A stretch of DNA of 64,000 nucleotides from Onchocerca volvulus (taxonomy: Eukaryota > Nematoda > Chromadorea > Rhabditida > Onchocercidae), in NCBI GenBank assembly GCA_000499405.2, contig HG738137.1, positions 5,580,001 to 5,644,000 on the forward strand. The letters run 5' to 3'. Below, piece by piece: positions 44,731-55,622 of this stretch. How positions within the stretch are numbered: position 1 is the first letter of the stretch; every line of letters begins with the position of its first letter. A program made the translations under genes and the position numbers. The notes beneath the pieces are model-generated. The model had not been told where the DNA came from, did not search any database, and saw only the letters and a program-made list of their open reading frames with translations.

Positions 44731-46389
44731 AGTTCATCTAGGTAAGAGTACATTATCTATTGAACATTGGTAGAAGGCTAACTTTCCATTTATCTTGTTT
44801 ATTCTTTAAAAATCTGGTAAATTACAGGATTTGCTCAACTTTTCTAGGATATCGCAGGTTGAAGACAAAAACCTCCAATGCATAAGTGATAAAATAGATT
44901 ATTTCCAAATTTGGATTCTACGATCTCAAATTTTGAATTTCATGTGACAGAACAATAGAATGGCTGCTAAACGAAATTATGATCATTTGCGTTTGAAATT
45001 AAAAGTAGGGAGGAAAAATGAAGAACCGGAGAGAAATACATGATCTTTCCGGAAGATCTCAAATTAATGACATTTTCCATCATAAAATTTTAGAGTGACG
45101 ATATAAAAATTGCTTCTTCATTTTTCTGGATAAAACTCTTCTTTGTACTAAAGATACTTTTTTTATACTTCTTTGTTCGCAACAATCAACCCTCAAAAAA
45201 TAACGGATTTTTTTTTTTAATTTCATTTTCTATTGCACCACAAACTAGTTTTCAAAACTAAGGATTTTTAGTTAGTTTGTTTGTAAAGAAGTTAAACAAC
45301 TTTGCGTTAAAAAAAAAAAAAAAAAAACATAATCATTGCATAGTTGCAAAAAATTTCTTGAAAATGAATAAATTGATCGTAAAAAGTTGCATAACTTCTT
45401 TAGGAAACAAAAATTGCAATCATAATCAGAATATCCAAAACTCAGAATTAACGGGATGCAGAATTTCAAATTTCTCGCTTTTTCAAATAAGAATGAAAAT
45501 TTCTTTTCTGTTCTTTTTCTTTGTAATCATTACTATACATGTCTTATAATTGTTGATTTCGGTTTATTACAGACCAAAAATTATTAGGAAGAAGTTTTCT
45601 GCTCTACAAGTTCCTTCGTTTCTCCGGCTAATATATGGATAGAATTTTCGCAATGTTAGAGTGGTTTTATGTTGGATATCTAGCCTCAAAAACAAGTTCA
45701 TGATCTACGCTTTCTAAGTTTAAGCTTTATTCTGTATATTCCATTTACTGCTACTAGTAATAAACATTTCAAATTCTATTAAAATGTCGAATTTTAAGTA
45801 TAAAAGGACAAATAACCCAAGTGGAATCCAAATTTTTAGAAGGAAAGCAACTAAAATGCTTTGGATGTTGTAATTTTATTCACGCTGTGTTATTTTTCTG
45901 TGTACCTTTATAAACTCGCTTCGTAAATTTCACAAATGGCATACTGTAAATGGAAAAACTTTTGACGTGAAGTGAAATAAAAAGATGAAAGGAGATAAAG
46001 GAAAGAAATGTTTCTATCCAACAGTTTCAAGTCATGATCACTAATTGTGGCGAGATGTGCTATAATTGTTCCTAAAATTTGCCAGAAACTGTTCTTGGCT
46101 CACATTTTTCACTTGTTTTCTGATAACTTTATTTGTTAAATTTAACTTTTTTTTCTTTTTTTTTTTTTTTTTTTGATATTCCAGTGCTTTCAATGTTGAC
46201 CCATTCACAAAATTCACTGTTAAATCTTATATTGTCCTCGCCTTGCGGAAAATCATTCCTAGGTTTATCAATTATTCGTCGTATTGCTTCAATTCAATAC
46301 TTAACCATTTTATGAGCGATAAGTTCTTCCTTCAGCTCTCATTATAAATCCTAAATGTTACAATTTTCATTCTAACAAAAAACTTGAAA

Positions 46390-46585
46390 GATGAATAATT
46401 ATTCCTTCAAAAGCAGCATTTGAAATTTCATCCGAAAAATATCTATTCACTGAATGCGATTGTGAAATTGGTAAAATTCCGAAATTAATTGACATCTTTC
46501 CATTCATTTTATAGCAACCATTGCAAGATATCATAATTTGAAATCCAGAAACTTCTGAAATTATCTCTCTCGTAAATTTCACGAA
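46390..46585 (-). repeat. Right arm of a 200-base inverted repeat
   Basis: Minus-strand copy of 44534-44730. On the minus strand it is open for 73 codons (46588-46367), while the left copy has stop codons in the same frame. No family is recognised, so coding origin is unproven. Confidence 0.93.
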
Positions 46586-47847
46586 CATTATTAGATGCGT
46601 AATGAATTATATAAACAAAAATTCATGAAAGCAATTTAAGTTTGATTTATAGCAAGGATTTGAAGAATACTATTCTGAGAACACAAATAGAAGAGCCGTG
46701 TAGAACATATTGAAGTACACTATTTAATGATATAGATAAAATATTTAAACTATCATGAAATTGTCAAAGTTTTTACCAGAATTGTGGATGGAAAAGATTG
46801 TAATAGTACATTGACATGAGATAGCACATTTTGCAATATTAATAATATGCAGATAAATTAAGTTTATTCAAATTACCCGTGCTTCACTTATAATTAAGAG
46901 AGCTACCGAAAATGAAACGTTATGTTGAGGAATCATGTGAAGTACTCAAATACAGAGCACGAAAAATAGTGGAAAACTCTACATTGATAATTATTTATAT
47001 ACCTGTAAAGTCAGAAAAAATTTTAATGAATTGATGACAAGCATAAAAAATGAACCGAAATATAACTCCTATTCACGATGGGAAGAGATGACCCGTAAAT
47101 AATAGTCATAATATTTTAGACGAGTTTGAACAGAAGTATGAAATAAGAAATAAAAAATTTTCTGCACATATGCTGAATTTGACGGAATAATCCCAAAAGT
47201 TTCAAGTTTAATAATTTCGGCAAAAAAAAGTGATCTGGAAAATTTTGAACATTCCGGTTCGTTTAGACCACATAAAAGTTCTGGGAAAGAAACGAGATAG
47301 TGTTATTTATATACAACATGAAATATGAATTTGTGGAATGTTAAGCAGATAAATTGGCTGTTAGGCAATGACGAAGGATAAGTATTACGTGGTCCACGCT
47401 TAAAGATTTATTAAGCGACATGATAAGAAAGAAAAAATTCACATATAAAAAGCAAATTCTAAATCATTAAAAAGCATCCGGACCGGAATAAACAGTAACC
47501 GAAAACGGCTTGCAAAGACGGAAAAGAAATCAAAAGAGGCATTAGAAGCACTTTCCTGAGTATTTATAAGGATAGCAATCTAAGGGGAATTCTTGAAGTA
47601 ATCCAGCTATCTGAGATAATGACTAGCACATTGAACAGTAAAAATGAATAAGGCTTTTTATGATGAAATGAAAGTAGCCAGAAGATGTTCGAGATTTCTG
47701 GTTTAAAATCTAAAAACTGACTGGTCAATTATTTAAAATCGTTGAAATTCTTGTTTTATCACAATATTAGCAATTTTCAAACAAATGGAATGACCCGACG
47801 AAGTCACGAGAGTATCATGATCAGTAAAGACGGATTTATAACTAGTA

Positions 47848-50800
47848 TCAGCGTTTTATGCTTAGATCAAGTGGTTCTTCATCTGTTGGTTCTAATACTT
47901 CATTTGATGCTTTCATGTTTAAAGAGGTACTTCGCAACATCGGTGTTGAGGCTCGATATAACACTTCCGATTGACAGTTTTGAGTAAAAGTACTTCGTAT
48001 TGCAGCAATCGCTATCGGCAAAATAGGTGGTTGATTGAGCAACGAAGCAACAGACCGATGAGTTTCAACAATGGACGGTTGAGGTCGAGATAGAGTACCT
48101 GATGGGAATTGCAGGTTTTCTGGATTATTCTCGAATCTACACTGATTATAACCTGATGTGGTTTGTCTTTTTTGTACATCATCATGCGATTGATTTTCAA
48201 TTGAAAGCGGCGAAATTAATTCCTGCAGCGGTTGCTCTGGTTGCTGCTGTCCTCTCACTAGACCACAATTTCCTAATACTAACAATTCGGTTTCAGTATT
48301 TCTTGATGCACCATCACTCATGCCTGTTTTTACGGTATTTGAGACAGTGCTATCATCGGAAGTTGATGATGACGAGGAGCAACATGTAGCAGGCCAAATA
48401 GTTACTGCTTCAAGACTTTGCTGATGCACTGCATTTTGCATTCTCAGTTCGCATAAGATAGTATGCAATAACTGTGGAGCTGCAACACGACATTCTTCCG
48501 AAAATGTTTCTTGAAACAGATCACTTAAACGGTTGTGAATAAATGCAGCAAGTTCAGGATGGTGCACGAGGGGTTTATCGGAAATACACATACCTGCAGC
48601 ACCGATCAGTGCTACCTGTTGATTAGTCAATTTTAATGTGCTGAATTTTTGCAAAAAAACATTAAAAGGTGAATAGAAATATTGATGAACATGTCTGGTT
48701 GGCGGTTGAAGCATTATGAGAGTTTTATCGAAGTTAAGTGATGACAGCATTGCTAACACTATCGTTTGAAATAATGTACCCTGAAAAATAGATTAATTTT
48801 TGAAATTTCACTCTTCTCTGAGCTTATCTCTTTTTATTAGCATCCTTTAGGAAATTCTTTAATCTTCTCAGTCATATTATCTCACAATAAAAAGCATTAA
48901 GAGTTAAGTCCAATCTCTCTTAAACATATTTGCCAACCTTATTTTATAGAATTCAAAATTGAAAACACTGTTTTATTTAAAAAGCTGCTTACTCTTAATA
49001 GTTGAATTCGATCTTGATGGTGCAACATACTGAACCCTGGAATTGACTGAGAAAAATCATAAGCTGCTTTTATTGCATGATGAGCATTTGTCCTGCAATA
49101 AAAAATGAAAAAAGTTATTTGTACAGTCATAGATTGCTATAATGAAACAATTTTTCCAAGATTAAAAATTAAAAAAAGAAAAAAACCCAAGTCAATATTT
49201 CACTACCATTCATATTAACGGTAATTCGATCAAAACCAAGGTGCTCCATAATTTCACCGGGAGCTCTCTGAGAGTTTTAAATAGTGTGATCGGAATAGTA
49301 AGATCATTGTTTGTCATGATGGCATAAACAAAAAGATACCTTCCCACAGGACAGACGGTTTGTGCAGAAGGTTTATCGAAAAACTTCTTCACGTTATCTG
49401 TTAGGCGTAGGAAACCGGTAAAGCAGGATTCGAGTACCGAATCGCTATCAATAAGTGCACTTTGAACTGCATCAGTCAAGGTGCGCGCTGTAACACGAGC
49501 CAGTTCCTCAGCCATTCGAACTTTTTCATGTTTAGGTACTCGACCGAATCGGACGGCTAAAAAATGGACTTTTGCTAGAAAAGAAATCATGTTTGCATAA
49601 AAGAATATATTGAATAGCCAATATTTGACAACGAGTGAAAGATTGAAAGAAAATTGAACTTTGAATCTAATAATACTTCAAATTTGATGACTTGCAATTT
49701 CCCATCATTTGTTTTTTTTCGCAAAAAATCCAAGTTCATAATATGGAGATATATTTTTGCAACTTTATATTCTCATTCGGTATGACAATTTCACTTATTA
49801 AAGCTACTATCATTTCTTCTGTTAATTTGGCTTTAAATTATAATTAATTGGATATTTAAAGAAATCATATCAATTACTGGGAGAATTTTAGCAATAAAAG
49901 GAAGAATTGAATCAAAAATGAAGTTTAATTTCAGTGTCATATGTAACTGTGCAAAAATATGAATCATGGAATGTGTCTTCAGCAGAAATCCAAACATTTA
50001 ACTTCTCAAGTCTCCAATTTCAAGTGTAAAATCTTTCATTATTCATAAGATTTCCTCAGCTGTAGTTATACTCGTTTTCAATTCAAATTTTTGAATTAAA
50101 TAGAGCAGGACGAAAGTGAAAATTCGGACATAAGAGAAAGGAATTAACGCAGTTGAAATTTGCAAGGTCACCGTCAAACAATTCAATGCAGGACAGACAT
50201 CCCTTTCTCCTTTTCAACCTTGCCTCCCCAGTAAACACATTTTGAATGTTCACATAAAATGACCCAAATTATGGTAGCATTCTCCAACCTCTTTATTCCA
50301 ACCAAGGTCAAACCACAATACCACTTCGGGCTGTCTCTTAATCCAGATCAAGGTCAAACTATAAGTTCTATTTAAATGCATTTCAATCTAGGTCAAGGTC
50401 AAAGCGGGTTCTGTTTCATCATTACCAATTCATATAAAAGCTAAAAAGTAAATTGATTTCAGGATTTTCTCAACCACACCCCATAAATCTGACAAAAAAC
50501 AAATCCAATTAAAATTTATCGGCAATTCAACAGAAACATTGTTAGACGAGAATTTCTCGGCAATACTATTTCAGGAAGAATTGGTAAGATTTTCCAAAAA
50601 TTAAAAATTTGCAGAAAATAAAGTATCTAACTAGCGCACCTTCTCTTGACATTCCCACTTTGATACATTTTTGTAACCTGCAATGTTGACATCGATTACG
50701 ATTATTTCTGGCAACAATGCATTGTTGGCTTCTAGTACACGGACGATATTGGATTTTTTGCTGAATGGAACGGCGAAAAAAACCCTGCAAATAAATTTTG

Positions 50801-53800
50801 CATAGAAAAATAATATTTCTACAAAGAATAAAATCAAAGTTGATAAAAATTAATCAAACAAATGGTTAAGGTCAATATTACGGTAGGCTCTTTTGAAACA
50901 AATTACTCTAACAATTTTCTAAAACAAATCAGTGTAATTTGTTCGAAAAAAAAATTTATCAATTTCTAAGCGAGAAAGATGAAAATATTCGAAAAAAAAA
51001 AAACAAAAATCAAATAAATTTCTTACCTTGCAACCCTCGCAAGCAAAAACGCCGTAATGGAAACCGGACGCTCTATCGCCACAAACTTGGCACAAGTAAT
51101 TGTTACTTGTTGTAGCGGCTGAAAATGAAATATGAAGGCGCAATCATCAAATTCAAAAATATTTACTACCTTTTTTGCTCTCATTTTTTCTCTTACCAAT
51201 CCCTTCCGGTAATACTGAATCTTACAGCAAATCTAATTTAGCAAAAAAATAAAAAGAATAGAATCACTAATAATAAATAAAGGCAATAATATAAGTTATC
51301 CATTCTTCCATTTGCTGCTTGGCATTTTGAGAAATGAAATAAGAAATGCACATTCCAAAAAGTGAACAAATAGAAATCTTATAATTACGCGATCTTCATC
51401 ACTGTTGTGCACAAACTGGCGAACAACATTGGGTTGGGAAAGGATATCTATGTTGTTTATCCATGAAATAACTTCAATTCGTTGGTGCAGGTCGAAGATC
51501 AACAATTCACTCAGTGTTTGGTTTTAACATAATTAATCTATTCAATATAAATAAATAAGAATATCCAGCTTTGAATCATCAAATAACAATTTTTGGAAAG
51601 AATCTATATTCTCAATCCAATAGATATTTAATCTCATATCGTCAATTTTAGCTTGACAGAAATATCTATTCTAATCTAATTAAACAATGATTTCTAGTGA
51701 TTTATTTGGATCCAGAGTGAATCTTATGGGCGTCTGGTCCTGCCAAAATATTAATTTCATTTTAAAAGATATATTGCAACAAACTTGCCTAATGATTTAT
51801 TCACCAATCTGTACTTTTTGTTCCTGACAGAGCTGACTTATTTGAGAAAGGAAGTATCTTTCGGGTTTGTTTTGGAATAGGATTGCAAATCCAAGCATTT
51901 CTATATCTCCTGTTTCCTTTCTTCCCACTAAAATTCAATTCTTTCTAATCTGTTGTTCTGGCGGATGTCAATCCAAATGCTGTTCTCTCTTCCGGATTCC
52001 AAGCTACTACGAAACTTTTCAGTATATTTTAATGTTTCGAAAATCGCTGTCAAATGTCATCACGGCCTCTTGCGTGCATTCCATCTAAATACTATTTCTA
52101 GTGCAAATCAGTTTCCATCACTTCAACAACGTTTTCTTAGAAAAAGCCCGCAAGTAATCTCATTAATTACTACTGAAACACAGCTCTCCTGGAGAACTTA
52201 AATGAAAAGGAGTGATCTGACCTCTATTGCAGTTAAGGAATAACTCAGTAAAACACTTAAAACACTCAAAGCCCCATCCAGGCCAAGTTTTGCTGCCCAT
52301 CGAACAAGTCATCTGTCCTAATTGTTATAGATAATTGGCCCCATTTTCCACTGTTCCAAATATTCCTCCCTTTCCCTTTCTTTCTTTGTCCCTCTTCTTT
52401 TTCCCTTTCTCTTTATAAAGAACCCCTCGATAACCTCCACGGCCTATTATTATCACTACTGCCAGCTCTTCAACTGACCTTCAAAATGAAATCATCAAAG
52501 AGAAAATAGTAGAAAGGAAACAAAAAGTAAGAAGTACAAAAAGTGCTATCACTTCATTATCAATACCATTATCAATGTAATGATTATTTCATTGCTATTA
52601 TCATCTTATTATTATCATGAAGTAGCTGGCAACAAACTGATGGCTATATTAGAAGCATCGAAATTTTATTGATAATGTGAAATTTCCCTTTCTTTTCTTC
52701 ATCCTTTCTCCTTTAGCAAAAATGCGTTCTCTATCTTCTCTTCATGTCTTTTGAATTTTTTGAGAAAAAGATTTCATTTTTTCTCTTCAGTTTACTCGTA
52801 CAGCAAATATGACAGAGAGATACACGGAGACAGACACATGTGACACACATATATCGAAAGAAACAATATGTAAAGAAGTAACTTCAGTGACCGTCCTTGG
52901 AATCACCTGAAAATTACTTTTCAGGTTCATTTTGCTAGCTGTCCGTGATACTTCTTTCCATGTCCATTAGCCATGCGACTATTTGACTCTAATTACTTGA
53001 GACATAATGAATAAGCAGGAAAAAGCATCGCCATGATCCTCTCTTTCCGATCTCTTCCGTTTTGCTGATACGAGACCGGAAAAATGAGCCTTTACGAATA
53101 GTCCTTTGGAATTGCCTAATTACAGCAAGCATCATGCTTGTATAGATTGAATTGGAACAGAAATGATAACTGAAAATGAGCAATTTTTGCACAAATTTCA
53201 AAGGAATAAAAAGAAATCTCAAAGATAGTTAATCTCTTTAATTGCAAGTTTTCAAAACGAACATTTCATCATCTCAATTAAGCAATGGAAGGAATTGATT
53301 AATAAATTAGCCAAGAAAAAAGCTTTATGAAATAAAATAATAATCTCAACTGAAAATTTACTGCCACTTGATTTTAATTTGAATGATGAAAGTTCTAAAA
53401 ATTACGGAAATGATAATCATGCGAAATTGGAAATGAAAAAGAGTTGAGAATTCCTGGGGGAAAAAACTTGAGAGGTTTTTGAGTGACAATTACTGAATAA
53501 TGAAAATGACACAGTCTGGATTGTCTTGTGTATTTATTTATGAATAAGAAGCAAAAGCTGTCAGTAATAGAAAATTGTTGTTAAGCAGTCGGTTGTAATA
53601 TTACAAATATCAAAAGAGTACTGAGGGAAGAGAGAAGTATTTTTGTATTCTGAAATATTAGAAGAGAATATTAGAAATACTTGAAACAAATGGGATCAGT
53701 CCGAACATTACTATGGACATTAAGCGTTATTCAGTGTTGCGTGATCAAATAAACATTGAATCAATACTAGCAATCAGAACTGAAAAATTTTGATTCTCTT

Positions 53801-54724
53801 CTTGTTTAGGAGCTAATTCTACCTTTGCAATATCTCTAATTAAGGATTTTAATTTCTCCAGCCCAATTTCAGTGTTTATGAACTCTCTACCTCTAAACTT
53901 CACCATAACTTTGATGTGTACGAAAATCTCTTGCTTACGTAATTCTGTTTCGTAGTCGTGACCGCCAATATTAGAGTTCAGTTCAATTTCTTTTATAGTT
54001 AATGCTTTTTGTTTCTTCTTTGCTTTCTTTTTCTTCCTACATCACATATATTAGCATTCCCAATGAGGAAAATTGGACTTTTAACTTGTATATGAACTCA
54101 TCCAATGAAATGTGCCTTAGCAAGATTGCTCCGTTGTACAGCAGTCTCCCATTTGTGTGCACTACAGGCCTGGAAGTTGCAGGAAGTAGCAACAACATCA
54201 GCAAGTGATAAAGTCATGTCAACATTTGGTCAAAAAAGATAAAAACAGAACTTACCGTAGTTGCTTTTCATTGTGGCACCATTATGATGTGATTGTTGTT
54301 GTTGTTGGTGGTGGTGATGATGATGATGATGATGGTAATGATTTCTATCATTGCTACCATTTTCGTGATCTGATGGCGAAATGAGGGAATTGAGAGTTGT
54401 AACGACAAATGAATCTGACGAAGTCGATGGTACAATCGGTCGAAAAGCCGATGGAGCATTACCATTCAAAATTAGACTCGTAGAATTGAAATTTGATTCT
54501 TCTGTTGTTGCTGTTATCAGTTCTGGAATAGTAACCGCTGGAGCTGCCGTTGCTGCTGAAAGACTTCGAATCGTAACAATCGGTCGTTGTGGTATATGGA
54601 TGCTGGAAGATATCAAAAGCTCGCCGAGAATTGCCGAACTCGCTGATCCATCATTAACGGTTGAGTTGACTGAAATTGGGGGTGTATGCCGGATTGTTGC
54701 TATAGGTGTTCCGGAAAGTATCAT
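47848..54724 (-). CDS. nhr-85: E75/Rev-erb type nuclear hormone receptor (nhr-85-like)
   Basis: Transcription factor of the E75/NR1D group, nuclear, binding monomeric or tandem AGGTCA sites. Six minus-strand exons: 54724-54256, 51118-51027, 50784-50640, 49556-49340, 49092-48993, 48780-47848, all phase-consistent, about 651 aa. Exon 1 is a Ser/Thr-rich A/B region with His and Gln runs. Exons 2-3 encode the two zinc fingers: [62 protein letters not shown], then [13 protein letters not shown]. The [14 protein letters not shown] and [13 protein letters not shown] signatures are those of E75. The ligand-binding domain follows ([46 protein letters not shown]), then a long low-complexity tail ending [10 protein letters not shown]. 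The intron between exons 1 and 2 is 3.1 kb; alternative 5' exons are likely, as in E75 genes, but not shown. The start ATG is chosen because the nearest in-frame upstream codon run has a stop. Confidence 0.93.
50165..50401 (+). promoter_or_regulatory. Cluster of AGGTCA nuclear-receptor half sites with a consensus RORE
   Basis: In the intron between nhr-85 exons 3 and 4, AGGTCA occurs at 50165, 50305, 50351, 50390 and 50396, all on the plus strand, with another at 50869. The one at 50390 is part of AATCTAGGTCA (50385-50395), which fits the ROR/Rev-erb consensus WAWNTRGGTCA. It abuts a second AGGTCA with no spacer. Confidence 0.6.
51119..54255. other. Large first intron of the nhr-85-like gene
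   Basis: About 3.1 kb, AT-rich with pyrimidine-rich patches (52360-52420, 52680-52740). One minus-strand open segment at about 51529-51391 reads like real protein ([19 protein letters not shown], then [13 protein letters not shown] before a GTAATT) but has no partner exon. It could be an alternative exon or a relic. Nothing else coding is supported. Confidence 0.4.
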
Positions 54725-55550
54725 CTTTGTTTGCTTCTTTTTTCATTGCATCTGCAAATTTAAACGACATGTAAAAATAGCAATAGAGGAAAATACTGTT
54801 GCAATTAGAGTACAAAAGTAGTCCTAAACAACATCTGCATTTTTCAAAAAATAGTTTAATAAGACAGCAGAGGCTGTCTCTCCTTTACAACATTCATTTT
54901 CCTGTTCATATCTGCAGATATCTTCAGCATAAGAACTTGAATAATTAGTTTCATTTTAATTATTGAAAACGAATGAGTTTTTGATCTTTATTATTTTTCA
55001 AATCCTTTAAATATTTCAAAAAGAAAGAAATTTGTGGCGTGACGTATGATTTAGAAAGATTTGAAGTATTTTATGGATGAAATTTGTTGAAATTGTGCCC
55101 GAAGTAAAGGCCAAGAGATGAGGTATGCATGCAGCAGCTACTTGGCATAAGAATGCAGGCCACAGAATGCTTCAGGAAGCGTGCTGCTGGCTGTGCCCAA
55201 ATTGCATTTGTTGAGTTGGGTGGTTGTGGAGACGTACAAGGTCAACTACTACTGTCATCCCATCATCCCTCCTCCTTTTCAGCCGACCCGTCCGTTTCGC
55301 TGTTCCAAGCCGAAATGCCCTTCCCCACCTGAGCAACCTTTCCCTTTTCCCTCTTCATCCCGGTACTTCGACCATGATGCCTCTCGTTCATGTTCGCCCA
55401 AACTGGGAATATTTAGCACCATTCTCATTATCGCCGCTGACGGAAAGTCCCACCGTCTCTTCTCCGTGTTCGATGAGCAATGGCAACAGTTCGAGGTCAC
55501 CATCCAACATTTTCCCTTTTACAAACTCTGTCACCTGTCCTCATTAAATC

Positions 55551-55568
55551 ACATACACACATACACAA

Positions 55569-55620
<52 letters not shown>

Positions 55621-55622
55621 AG
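55551..55622. repeat. CA dinucleotide microsatellite
   Basis: A nearly pure (CA)n tract of about 23 units (core about 55570-55615) flanked by ACATACACA variants. A simple repeat, likely polymorphic. Confidence 0.97.

Larger units (their letters stand above)
44447..47847. other. Intergenic region between convergent MTG2 and nhr-85
   Basis: Downstream of both genes (MTG2 on +, nhr-85 on -). It contains a 200-base inverted repeat (44534-44730 and 46390-46585), A/T tracts (45309-45328, 46152-46174) and otherwise AT-rich DNA with no supported exon. TTTATT near 47406 is a candidate poly(A) signal for the minus-strand receptor. Confidence 0.5.

Noticed and set aside
48102..48389. 95-codon plus-strand open frame
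   Set aside because: It is antisense to the last coding exon of the nhr-85-like gene, and its composition is a shadow of that exon.
54381..54821. 146-codon plus-strand open frame
   Set aside because: Antisense to exon 1 of the receptor gene; the minus-strand frame joins in phase to the DNA-binding domain exon.
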